From positions 122,436-186,435 of the forward strand of contig BGKB01000117.1 in NCBI GenBank assembly GCA_003116975.1: a stretch of DNA of 64,000 bases. Direction: 5' to 3'. Positions within the stretch are counted from its first letter, which is position 1; every line of letters starts with the position of its first letter. Position numbers and translations under genes: made by a program. This document shows positions 1 to 9,025 of the stretch, piece by piece. The notes under the pieces were generated by a model, which did no database searches, was not told where the DNA came from, and worked only from the letters and a program-made list of their open reading frames with translations. The stretch comes from Aurantiochytrium sp. KH105. Lineage: Eukaryota; Sar; Bigyra; Thraustochytrida; Thraustochytriidae.

Positions 1-135
1 GGCGTCCGCGGCGGCGCAGCTACCGCCGCCCGCGGCGGCCGCGTCGCGCTCGTGCGCCATGGAGGTCTCGCGGCGCGGCGGGCATCGACCGGCCGGCCGC
101 CAATCCGGTTTGGGCTTTCTTGCGCAGATGCGCGC

Positions 136-3100
136 ATGCCTCGCTCGTTGGTCGCATCGGATCCCTCGCCGCGATTTCAAATCCGCCAGCGATTTCAAAT
201 CCGCGAGGCGCCGCGCGACGGAGCAGCAGCCCGCGGCCGACGAGCAGCAGCGCGGCAGCCGCAGCGCCGCCGCCGCGCGCGCATGCCCTCCGCCGCCGCG
301 CCGCGCCGCGCGCGCAGGCGCGGCCGCGCGCTCCATCCGGCGGGCGGCGAGGCCGCCATGGAGGTCGCCGCCATGGAGGGCGCCGCCATGGAGGTCGCCG
401 CCATGGAGGCTGCCATGGGCGCGGAGCCCGCCGCCGCCGACGCCNGCCGCGCGCGCAGGCGCGGCCGCGCGCTCCATCCGGCGGGCGGCGAGGCCGCCAT
501 GGAGGTCGCCGCCATGGAGGTCGCCGCCATGGAGGTCGCCGCCATGGAGGCTGCCATGGGCGCGGAGCCCGCCGCCGCCGACGCCGCCGACCTCGCCGAG
601 AGCGCAGAGAGCAAGCGCGAGGGGGCTGCGAAGAAGAGACCTGCGGCGAAGCCTGCGCGGGATTCCGTCGATGCTGCGGCGAAGAAGGCGCGGAAACAGG
701 AGCTTGCGCACGCGAGCGGGGACGAGGGCGCTGGAGAAGAGCACCGTCGTCTCGACGGCGACGAGAACCCCGCTGCGCAGGATTTCATGAAGAGAAGTGG
801 CGCGAACGTGGTCGGGGACGGGGAAGCGACACTCGCGCGTAACGCAAAGACGACTCACGAGGATAATCCGGAAGAGCTGCTGTCTCCATCATCCCCACCA
901 CCACCGCCGCCGCCGCCGCCACCACCACCACTGCCATCACAACGCAAGGAAGTGACGGCCAGCGTTGATGCGAAGGCAGGCATCGCGAAAAACGACACGC
1001 AAAATCAAGCGAAGGAAGGCGGTGTAGATGACATGCCTGAAGAAGGATTCGGCACCCAGAACGCAACGTTAAATGAGAAACGAAAGAGAGAAAGCAGGCC
1101 CAAGTCTGCGAAGGTGATCGCAACACAAAACAACAACGACGACGATGATAATGATGATGATGATGCTGATGATGCTGGCGAAGACGAGGAAGCAGCGGCG
1201 GCGCCCCGCAGGAAGCGGAGAACGGGACCAGCTGGAAAGATTGGTCTGTCTCCTGCTGATCCACCATCGGGGCCTATTCGACTCGATCAGTCTGGGCTGA
1301 TCGCCGCCACGAAAGGACCGACATATCCAGCGTTCCCCATTGTTCCTAATCCGAGCTCCAATGCAGCGACTGCAGGAAGGTCTTTGGGAAAACCTGTTCC
1401 TGTAGTGTCTTTTGACGAGCTCAACGCGCCTCTCATGTCGGTTGGCGGTACCTCCACAAAGCTTGCCCCAGTGCCTGAGTCGAAGGCAGATTTCAAACAA
1501 GCCAGCGCAGAGGAAGAGGTCACTGCCCTTGCCAAGATATTGGTCCAGCAACAAAAAAAAGGAGGAGACCAAAAGCTAAATCTCACTTCAGTCCCACTTG
1601 GCGACAGCCATAGTCAAGCAAACCCCATGGAGCTTTTGGCAAACGTTAGCCAGAGTCCAGTCGGCAGCGCTGATATTGAGAGCCCGCACGAATCCTCTTC
1701 ATCCACCACACATGCAGACGACACCACGGAGACAAAAGAAGAATCAGACGCTTTGCTCATGTTGTCCACCATGGCACTTGAAAATAGCAGCAGTAGCTCC
1801 TCTGCGAGGCGGAGTGCATCGCGCTCGCCGCGAGCAGATCCCTCCGCGCTAGAGAGTCCTGCTCCGGAGACGCCAGCACAGAGCGAGCAAACAGAGCGGG
1901 AGGCCACAGCAAATCAGGCGAAGCGACATGCGCTTTATCGCTTTTCACGACGCGAGCTTTGCACGGCGCTATACTCTCACCTTGCCTTGAATCGCAACCA
2001 AGCGCAGGAAGGCGAATTGTTTTCTCGATTCGTCATTGAGCTCTGCACGCGTGAAAACCGCGACATTCCCGAGGTGGGAGAGGAAATCGACATCGATCTA
2101 TCCAGAGTCAGCAAAGACACGCTGATGCATCTCTGCACCCTTTACGGCATCCGTCTCAAACGCGGTCGCCCCAAGGTCAAGCGTCTTCCCTTTGGCCGAC
2201 TTCCCTCGCGTCGGAAAAAGGCAGCACCTCAAGTTCAGGAGGATCTCGACGCTGTATCGGTGGCTTCCTCCTCATCAGCGGACGAGAAAGATTCAGACGA
2301 TCTCACGTCCGAGAAGCAGAAACCCGAAACAAAAAAGCCCCAGAAGACGAACCGCACCAATAGCGAGAGTGCAACGACGAAAAGCAGGGTATCCATAGAA
2401 GGCGCATCCCAAACGACCAAAGATGCGTCTTCCGCAAACCAGCAGGATCCAGCGCCTGCCAAGAACACGAAAAAGAACTCAAAGAAGAAGAAGAACTCAA
2501 AGAAGAAGAAGACGCAGCAAGAGCCGCAGAGTCAAATCGAGCAAACAGCCAACGGCAACGGCGAAACCAAGAATTCGGAAGTGGAAACTGTCGGCGCTCA
2601 CGGCACACAGTCGTCATCGGGGGTATCAGCTGAAGCGGCCTCTGCCTCCGCGCCGTCGCAACCGCCATCAACGAAGAATACGCAACGTGAAGTGAAGAAG
2701 AAGGAGGAGATTGAAGCCAAAGAGAGACGCGATCGCGAGGCCTCTTCAGGCACAGACGCTGAGCTCGCTGCAACGGAGCATGGCACAAGCAGCCAGTCCG
2801 CGGTAAGAGCGCCCATCGAGTCGAGCAAACTACCTGAAAAGGACGTCTGTGTTTGCATGGTCAGAGACGCGCACCCAATGCTCATTCCATGCGCGCAAGG
2901 CAAGAATGGGCGGTGTCATGGATTTGTACATCCCGAGTGTGTGGGTTTGGATTCGATTGATGACATCGATAATTTGAGCGAGTACATGTGCCCTTTGGAC
3001 AAGCACGAGTCCGAAGGTCGTCATGTGGACCTCATTCGAGCGGATGGCGAGTTCACAGCTGCAACGCAATGTTCCTTTTGCCAGCAGGTCGAGGGCCCCG

Positions 3101-3549
3101 CGCGTCTTGGAGACGTCGTGGGTCCCTTCATTTCGGGCCAAGAAGACGTTTGGGCCCATCGGGCGTGCGCTCTTTTGTCTGAGAACGCCGGCTGCTCCGA
3201 TGATGATGGCCTCTGGTATAACATTGTCCAGGACATTGAAAAAGCCGCGAGCCAAGTTTGCTCAGCCTGCAAGTTGCCGGGTGCATCGGTGCTTCACAAA
3301 ACGAAACTCTGTGATAATCGGCAGTATTTTCACCTCCCATGCCTCCTGAACGCCAGCGCTTCTCTTTTGTCACCTGATGCAAGGAAAATTGTGCAAAAGC
3401 TCGATGCTCTTCCTCGGCCAAGCAACGCCAAGCGTTTTACAGATCGAGTGATCACGCAGCACATGAAGTTGACAGAGCGCCTCAAAGCTCTTCTTCTCCA
3501 GTCTGAGCGAGACGAGGTCACTCCCCTCGCCGCGAAGGACTCAAAGTAG
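136..3549 (+). CDS. PHD / extended-PHD zinc-finger chromatin protein
   Basis: The C-terminal quarter carries a PHD-like finger beginning near residue 904 (CVC, then C, HPEC and CPLD spacing). An extended PHD follows at about residues 979-1070, with CSFC, a WAHRAC turn, CSAC and a final FHLPC. This Cys/His order is typical of the PHD-ePHD pairs that read histone tails or nucleosomal DNA in nuclear regulators. Upstream, around nt 1920-2220, is a short helical segment followed by the AT-hook-like KRGRPK and a basic tail, suggesting DNA contact. The rest is low complexity: Ala/Glu/Met repeats, a polyproline run near nt 895-930, an acidic Asp run near nt 1137-1180, and Lys/Ser-rich linkers. The frame is open from a GTG at 52; the first in-frame ATG is at 136 and another is at 283. 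The N-terminus is unreliable because a single undetermined base at 445 sits inside a duplicated segment. No catalytic domain was seen, so a reader/adaptor role is inferred. Confidence 0.8.
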   Translation: MPRSLVASDPSPRFQIRQRFQIREAPRDGAAARGRRAAARQPQRRRRARMPSAAAPRRARRRGRALHPAGGEAAMEVAAMEGAAMEVAAMEAAMGAEPAAADAXRARRRGRALHPAGGEAAMEVAAMEVAAMEVAAMEAAMGAEPAAADAADLAESAESKREGAAKKRPAAKPARDSVDAAAKKARKQELAHASGDEGAGEEHRRLDGDENPAAQDFMKRSGANVVGDGEATLARNAKTTHEDNPEELLSPSSPPPPPPPPPPPPLPSQRKEVTASVDAKAGIAKNDTQNQAKEGGVDDMPEEGFGTQNATLNEKRKRESRPKSAKVIATQNNNDDDDNDDDDADDAGEDEEAAAAPRRKRRTGPAGKIGLSPADPPSGPIRLDQSGLIAATKGPTYPAFPIVPNPSSNAATAGRSLGKPVPVVSFDELNAPLMSVGGTSTKLAPVPESKADFKQASAEEEVTALAKILVQQQKKGGDQKLNLTSVPLGDSHSQANPMELLANVSQSPVGSADIESPHESSSSTTHADDTTETKEESDALLMLSTMALENSSSSSSARRSASRSPRADPSALESPAPETPAQSEQTEREATANQAKRHALYRFSRRELCTALYSHLALNRNQAQEGELFSRFVIELCTRENRDIPEVGEEIDIDLSRVSKDTLMHLCTLYGIRLKRGRPKVKRLPFGRLPSRRKKAAPQVQEDLDAVSVASSSSADEKDSDDLTSEKQKPETKKPQKTNRTNSESATTKSRVSIEGASQTTKDASSANQQDPAPAKNTKKNSKKKKNSKKKKTQQEPQSQIEQTANGNGETKNSEVETVGAHGTQSSSGVSAEAASASAPSQPPSTKNTQREVKKKEEIEAKERRDREASSGTDAELAATEHGTSSQSAVRAPIESSKLPEKDVCVCMVRDAHPMLIPCAQGKNGRCHGFVHPECVGLDSIDDIDNLSEYMCPLDKHESEGRHVDLIRADGEFTAATQCSFCQQVEGPARLGDVVGPFISGQEDVWAHRACALLSENAGCSDDDGLWYNIVQDIEKAASQVCSACKLPGASVLHKTKLCDNRQYFHLPCLLNASASLLSPDARKIVQKLDALPRPSNAKRFTDRVITQHMKLTERLKALLLQSERDEVTPLAAKDSK
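306..584 (+). repeat. 139-bp direct duplication flanking one undetermined base
   Basis: Bases 306-444 and 446-584 are the same sequence with one mismatch that I can see (a G/T difference within the GCCATGGAGG units), separated only by the N at 445. Each copy itself contains short GCCATGGAGGTC repeats encoding Glu-Val-Ala-Ala-Met. Near-perfect copies abutting a single N are typical of two contig ends that overlap but were scaffolded rather than merged, so this may be an assembly artefact. The reading frame stays open through both copies. Confidence 0.85.
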
Positions 3550-4292
3550 GCGATGTTCAAGACTTTGCGATGATGACAATGATAGCGATGATCTCTTTTC
3601 TTTTCTAGACCTAGTCTTTTTCTTTGCATTCCTCCTTTCATTTGCGGAAGCTGCCAATCTCTTGGCTTGCGATCACGCAACTTCAACGCCGGTCCGAAAT
3701 CATCACGTCGATATTTTCAATAAAATTTCGAGGGACAGACGACACGAGAATTTCTATCAGAACCTAATTTAGACCATGGTGTTCCTGATTCTCAACCGCC
3801 AAGGTGCATCATTTCTTTTGTACAAAGATTCTGCTACAAAAACAATAATAAAAAAACTTTCATGACGATGGAGCGAAGCAACGACGACGAGGTTGTATCG
3901 AGTCAACTCGTCTTTCTTAGAGGCACAAGCTCTCGATTCTTGAAATGCCCAGCTCATGTTGCGAAACGACATCGCATCGATGCGCGAGCCAAGATTCGAG
4001 CAGTTTGTTACTCGCGAGAACTCGTGTAGTAGGCCTACTATACACTGTCCAAACCCGCCGGCGTTTCTTTTTCCTTCAAGACTCGTCGTCAAGGCTTTTC
4101 TCTTCCTGCGGCTCGCAAAGCCGCAAAGCCGGCGTCCGCAAGAGCGGGCAGGCCTGGGCCGCACGAAGGCCAACGGCGGCTACGCGTCAGGGCAAAACGC
4201 AAAGCGCGTGCTCTCGCGCAAGAAGAGCTGCGCAGACGAGCCAGAGACAGAGACTTGTTGGTGTTTTGCAGCAGCACTACAAAGTTGGCAAG
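3550..4292. other. intergenic: 3' end of PHD gene and 5' leader of RNF121 gene
   Basis: An AT-richer stretch (3550-3900) with an AATAAAA-like element near 3720 probably holds the 3' UTR of the PHD gene. From 3945 the frame of the downstream RING gene is open, but it encodes a Ser/Arg-rich non-conserved leader, so it is taken as 5' UTR. A 14-bp perfect palindrome centred on TAGGCCTA lies at 4027-4040. No other gene was seen. Confidence 0.6.
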
Positions 4293-5285
4293 ATGACCAA
4301 CGGCGCGCATCCCGCGGGACCTCACGAAGACGTGGTCGTGGTGACAGATGATGGGCACGTACTGACGGACGAGGAACTCATGGATCGCCAGACAACGGCG
4401 TATGCCTTTTTGGTCGGCGTGGTGCTGCTTCAGGTGGCGGTGCTGCGAATCAGGGCCGTATACCCGAAGCGCTTTCAGGAGGTCACGCTGGCCTTCCTCT
4501 GGCTGTACCCGTTGGTGGTCTTGTACCGTAAACTGGACGTGACGTCAATTCTACTCGTAACGACGTGGGTGGCATGGTCTGCGTGGACGGTTCGACTGCT
4601 CAAAATGGCGCGCGCAAAGCACCTTGCGCCGGACACGCCCGAAAAGGTGTACACTTGGTTTCTGCGCACGCACTCGGTTTGTTATTATGCTGGCACAGCG
4701 TCCATCTACCTCTTTTTATTCTTTCCTGGGTTCTGCTTCACGGTGCTCTTTTTCGCGCTCTACTTTGCTGTCCTGGGCCGAGATCTTGCAGAAATCGCCA
4801 CGGATCACATTTCGAACACCGTTGGTTACACCAAGTATGACACACCGCCACGGAATCTGTGTGCGCTCTGCGATAATGAGCTGCAACCCATGCTCGAGTT
4901 ACTCGCCAGCGAGGGCAAGTCGAATGATGAGAACAGTAGCGCGAAGCGGTCTGTTTTTAAGCTCGAATGCGGGCACGAATTCCATGAACACTGCCTTCGC
5001 GGCTGGGCAATTGTTGGAAAAAAGGATACGTGCGCCCTCTGCTCGGAGAAAGTCGATCTCAAGGCGCTTATTCCGGACCATCCCTGGAACTCGCGTCGCA
5101 TGTCTGTATTGTGGATCCGCCTTCTCAATGTTCTTCGCTTTCTCGTTGTCTGGCACCCATTGATTGTGCATTTGGACCTCTTTCTCCTCAATATTATGCA
5201 TTTTGCTCCATTACTTGACAAGCCAGTGCACATTGAGCATCACTATCACGAAGCGCCTCACGAGGCAGTCGCTAGTTCAAGTTAG
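4293..5285 (+). CDS. RNF121: RNF121/RNF175-type membrane RING E3 ubiquitin ligase
   Basis: The 330-residue product is close in length to the RNF121 family. It has several hydrophobic helices before the RING (about residues 35-165), including the family-typical segment TPEKVYTWFLRTHSVCYYAG and the sequence LGRDLAEIATDHI just before the zinc finger. The RING begins at CALC (residue 190) and continues with LECGHEFHEHCLRGW, the strongly conserved IVGKKDTC and CSEKVDLK, then two more hydrophobic stretches. RNF121 proteins are Golgi/ER multi-pass E3 ligases affecting membrane-protein quality control and trafficking; that role is carried over from the family. The ATG at 4293 was chosen because conservation starts there, although the frame is open back to an ATG at 3945. 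It is convergent with the MMPL gene downstream. Confidence 0.9.
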   Translation: MTNGAHPAGPHEDVVVVTDDGHVLTDEELMDRQTTAYAFLVGVVLLQVAVLRIRAVYPKRFQEVTLAFLWLYPLVVLYRKLDVTSILLVTTWVAWSAWTVRLLKMARAKHLAPDTPEKVYTWFLRTHSVCYYAGTASIYLFLFFPGFCFTVLFFALYFAVLGRDLAEIATDHISNTVGYTKYDTPPRNLCALCDNELQPMLELLASEGKSNDENSSAKRSVFKLECGHEFHEHCLRGWAIVGKKDTCALCSEKVDLKALIPDHPWNSRRMSVLWIRLLNVLRFLVVWHPLIVHLDLFLLNIMHFAPLLDKPVHIEHHYHEAPHEAVASSS

Positions 5286-5683
5286 TTTGGACTTTGCCAG
5301 TCGTCAGCATCTCACAAGGTCTTTTCGCAACCGGTTCGTGGTGGTGGTACACCAAGTCTCCTCGGGTGAGAGTGAATGCAAAGTTGGGTTGCAAGAGAGC
5401 GAGTACAAGTCAGGCCCTAGAGCAAGCTTGTGTAATTTTGCTCAACGAATCCTTTTACCACTCATCAAAACAAAACAGGACCAAAAACAAGACAAGAGAA
5501 GAGAAGAGAGGACAAGGTTTCTCGTTGGCAAATTTTAAACGATCGTGGAGTTCCCGCAAGACATGTGTAGTGTGTTAGTTTGTTCGACATTCCTTGGTGC
5601 AAAAGTCATACATATATATAATAATGGTGTCGCTCGCTTATTTGCTCACTTGCTCGCTTGTTCGAGCGAGGAAAACGCACGCA
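5286..5683. other. convergent intergenic region (two 3' ends)
   Basis: About 400 bases lie between the stops of the RING gene (+) and the MMPL gene (-). The sequence is A-rich around 5465-5510 and has a TATATATATAAT stretch near 5612-5624. It presumably holds both 3' UTRs. No gene was seen. Confidence 0.6.
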
Positions 5684-8600
5684 TCATGGCGCCACTTCCG
5701 GGCTCGTTCTTGCAGCAAACGCTTCGTAATTTAGTGTTGCCGGCTTCATGGGCCACCAGTTCTTTTCGCCAAGAACAATCATGATGGCTGGCATGAGAAT
5801 TGTACGAATGATGAAGGTGTCTGCCAAGACTGAAACGACGAGAAAGAAGCTAAGCTGGTTGAGAGCCGAATTGCTCGAGAGCGAGAGTCCCGCAAACGCA
5901 AAGGTCATGATAATTCCAGCAGCCGTGATGATTGCACCCGTCTGGCCATTGCCACAAAGAATAGAGTCCCGCGTAGAGAAACCGGCTTCGCGATACGTGT
6001 GAACAGCATCGACGCCAAAGACGGTATAGTCTGTGGACAATCCACTACTTACAACAGCGCTCAGGGCCGGGACAATCCAGACGAGCGCGTCACCGATAGG
6101 GTTTCGGAGCGCACGAATGCCAAGAAACTCGAGAGCACCATGTTCATAGACGAGAACTCCCAAGGCATAGACGAGGATGAGCGTAAGCGCGATTGTGAAG
6201 ATGGCCACCGCCGGAACCGCAACGCTGCGGTAAGACACGCCAAGGATGACCAGAATTGCAGCGGCGAGAATGCCAAGTACCCTTGGGAAAAGCTCAAAGA
6301 CCTTGTTGACAGTGTCGTGTCCTGGAACATCACCCCCAGTCAAATAATACTTGTAGCCGTCGCGACTCGATTGTTCCGTCAAGGCTTCTCGGACAGCATC
6401 AAGCCATTCGACGCCGTCCTGACTGTACGGGTCGATTTCCAGGTTAAAAACAATGCACATGCTCTTGGGAATGAGCTTTCGTCCATGCACGGACTGAACA
6501 AATTGCAAGCTCACACTTGGACAGTCGGGAGCGGGTCCGAGGTCTGACACGGAACCCGATTCTGCAGACTGCAATGCAAGTTCCCGTGCCTCTTGCACAA
6601 AAGCGGTCGCCAGGGTCGCCTTTTTGCCCCCTGCCGGATGCTCAATGCACTTGTTGAGGATGCAGGATCCAAGATCTTGTGTTGCGTTCGAGTGACGGTG
6701 CAATTTGATGGCACAAGACGCAAGACACGCCGCCTCGTCGGGAAGAAAAGGTGCCTTGGCAAGACAGTTGTCAAAGCATTGGACATCGTGCTCGCAGCCA
6801 GGATCGCTGCGACACTCTGAAAGCGCGTCCTGGCAGCGACTATTGGCGCAAATGCTAAAGAGAGCTGGCACGTACTCGAGGTCCTTGAGCAAACAGCCGG
6901 CAACCGAGAGCTGTTCGTGATGACCATGCTTGTTGTACGTGGGAAGAAGCGTAATATTATAGCCGCTGAGCATCATGGGCCCGGAGACACCGTCGGGCCG
7001 CAAGGCCAATGGCTTGTCCGTGCCATAGTCGAGGTCCATGACGACGCCATAAATGACCTCTTGCATGTGCTCAAAAAAATTGTTACTCAGCACGGAGGTG
7101 TCATCCGAAGGTTCGATGACCAGCTCGTACGGGGCGAGTCTGCCCCCGCCAAACAGGCCCTCCATTTCGATGGCGGTTTGCACCGCCGTCGAAGACAGCG
7201 GCGTAAAGAGCTTAAAGTCCTCGCTGTGGTGAAAGGACAGGCTTGTGGGAGTCAAGGGCAAAATAGCGGCAGAGACAAGGACCACAGCAGTCAACGCACG
7301 CAGGGGCGTCCCATAGATGCGCTCGCCGCAGGAAAACCATGGCGAGGATTTGCGCAAAAAGGCGATCTCAGCCACAGGGTTGACGAGACCAAAGACTGGG
7401 CTCGAAATCTGTCCCACGCTGCCGTCGGGGCGAACCGTGGGCGTACCGAAGCGGTCAGTCGATGCCGGCGTGGCGAAATGTGAGAGGGGCGAACGCATTC
7501 CCTCGGCGCTCCCCATGGGATGTGAGGTCAAAAACATGTTCCCCGAGTCGATGGCCCCGCCATCTGCCGCGGCAATGGCATCGTCAGCGAGGTTGGCCTG
7601 CTCCTCATCTTCCTCGCGCGAGGCGTCGCCCTTGTTCCCACAGAAACAGCGACGGCGAAGCGCATACACCCACTTGCAGCAGCCCTTGCAGCCAAAGGAT
7701 GAAAAGTCGGTGAAGAAGTCCCCATAGGACAGCAGAAGCGCCGGCGTGAGCGAAATGTTGACGAGAAAGGCCACGACGACCGTGAGGCCGGCCCCAAGCC
7801 CAATTGTGGACAGCAGTGTGACAGGGAAAAAGAGAAGGCCAAACCAGCAGATCGCAATGGTCGCCCCACTGACCATGATAGTGTGGCCTGCAGTGTCCGA
7901 CATGACGAGCACCGCCTCATAGACCGTAGCGCCGCGCACCACCTCGCGACGAAAAGCACTCAAGAGAAAGAGGGAATAATCAATGGAGAATGCCACGGCG
8001 ACAGACATCATTGTGCTTGGCGCGATGGCGATTACTGTCGTTGACAATGCGATTGGGTACATTACCGTAAAGGAGACGACAATGGACAGCACCATGCTGA
8101 TAATGGGGATGATGAGCAAGCGAACAGACCGGAGCATGTAAGCGAGAACAGCCAGCGCAAGCGGAAAGGAGAGACTATCCATGTGAATCATATCTTCTTC
8201 GGTGCCTTGCTGCATGTCGCGCACAAAAGGAAGCATGCCCGTGGCAGAGGCAACGACCTTTGTGCCTTTAAGAAATTTGTTGTGTACCCGAGCAATCTCT
8301 TCATCGAGCCAGTTACAAAATCGCTGGCCCTCCATGGATCCTTGTGCAAATCCGCTCTTGAGATGCAGGGTGGCGATCATGGCCGTGGCATGTTCCGGAT
8401 GGGACGAGTTGTCAAGCAGCGCGTGCGACAGCGACTCTGCGGCGACGGATTTGAGAAAATAGTAATGGATGGCCTCAAATTCGGTTTCAGGGTCGGCGAT
8501 TTCGTGGCCCCACTTGATGGCATTCTGCGAAAGTTCCTCGATAAAGGGTCGGAGGCCATGGACGTCAAGGATCGGGGTGCCATCGTGTGTGCGCATAAGC

Positions 8601-9025
8601 ACGATGGTGTCGGCCTCGTGAGACATATCTGGGAACTCAGTCTTGAGCTTTTGCTGTGCCTTGGCCCCAGCCGTCCCGGGAGGTGGCTCGAAGACGAGCA
8701 AGACCACGTCGAGGAACTGGGGCGCAAAGACGGCTCCAATCAAAAACATGAGCGCCCAAAACCCAATGACCCAGCGCCGAAGTTTCTGCAGGCGTTGAAT
8801 GTAGCCCCGTGTAAAGGCCGTGGCCTCTTGAACATTCTCGGTGTCCTCGGGTGCAAGCAGTCTGGAACTGAGCGGGCCAAGGGCGTCACGGCCTTCTTCC
8901 TCGTCGTCGATGTCGTTCTCATTGTCATCGTCCTCTCTGGCCACGACGCCTTCCAGCACGAGCGCGCTGTCCTCGTGGTGCCCGTTTTGCCGCAGCGGCT
9001 CGTGCAGGTCGTCGTCCAAGCCCAT
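5684..9025 (-). CDS. RND-superfamily MMPL/Patched-like membrane transporter with cysteine-rich loop insert
   Basis: The 1,113-residue protein has the duplicated RND layout: one TM helix, a large extracytosolic loop, a block of helices, then the same again. The first block contains AFSIDYSLFLLSAFR and the second GLSTDYTVFGVDAVHTYREAG; these are the TM4 'DY' signatures of MMPL proteins, whose Asp takes part in proton coupling. MMPL/RND proteins move lipids or other hydrophobic substrates; the substrate here is unknown. The N-terminus is acidic and cytosolic. The second extracytosolic loop holds a compact cysteine cluster (residues about 726-793, nt 6648-6850) not found in ordinary MMPL proteins; its spacing matches the violaxanthin de-epoxidase Cys-rich domain. 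The start is the first ATG; the frame opens eight codons earlier at a TTG. An N-rich cytosolic insert (nt 7500-7750) also contains a CKGCCKW cluster that could be acylated or bind metal. Confidence 0.88.
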   Translation of the reverse strand: MGLDDDLHEPLRQNGHHEDSALVLEGVVAREDDDNENDIDDEEEGRDALGPLSSRLLAPEDTENVQEATAFTRGYIQRLQKLRRWVIGFWALMFLIGAVFAPQFLDVVLLVFEPPPGTAGAKAQQKLKTEFPDMSHEADTIVLMRTHDGTPILDVHGLRPFIEELSQNAIKWGHEIADPETEFEAIHYYFLKSVAAESLSHALLDNSSHPEHATAMIATLHLKSGFAQGSMEGQRFCNWLDEEIARVHNKFLKGTKVVASATGMLPFVRDMQQGTEEDMIHMDSLSFPLALAVLAYMLRSVRLLIIPIISMVLSIVVSFTVMYPIALSTTVIAIAPSTMMSVAVAFSIDYSLFLLSAFRREVVRGATVYEAVLVMSDTAGHTIMVSGATIAICWFGLLFFPVTLLSTIGLGAGLTVVVAFLVNISLTPALLLSYGDFFTDFSSFGCKGCCKWVYALRRRCFCGNKGDASREEDEEQANLADDAIAAADGGAIDSGNMFLTSHPMGSAEGMRSPLSHFATPASTDRFGTPTVRPDGSVGQISSPVFGLVNPVAEIAFLRKSSPWFSCGERIYGTPLRALTAVVLVSAAILPLTPTSLSFHHSEDFKLFTPLSSTAVQTAIEMEGLFGGGRLAPYELVIEPSDDTSVLSNNFFEHMQEVIYGVVMDLDYGTDKPLALRPDGVSGPMMLSGYNITLLPTYNKHGHHEQLSVAGCLLKDLEYVPALFSICANSRCQDALSECRSDPGCEHDVQCFDNCLAKAPFLPDEAACLASCAIKLHRHSNATQDLGSCILNKCIEHPAGGKKATLATAFVQEARELALQSAESGSVSDLGPAPDCPSVSLQFVQSVHGRKLIPKSMCIVFNLEIDPYSQDGVEWLDAVREALTEQSSRDGYKYYLTGGDVPGHDTVNKVFELFPRVLGILAAAILVILGVSYRSVAVPAVAIFTIALTLILVYALGVLVYEHGALEFLGIRALRNPIGDALVWIVPALSAVVSSGLSTDYTVFGVDAVHTYREAGFSTRDSILCGNGQTGAIITAAGIIMTFAFAGLSLSSNSALNQLSFFLVVSVLADTFIIRTILMPAIMIVLGEKNWWPMKPATLNYEAFAARTSPEVAP

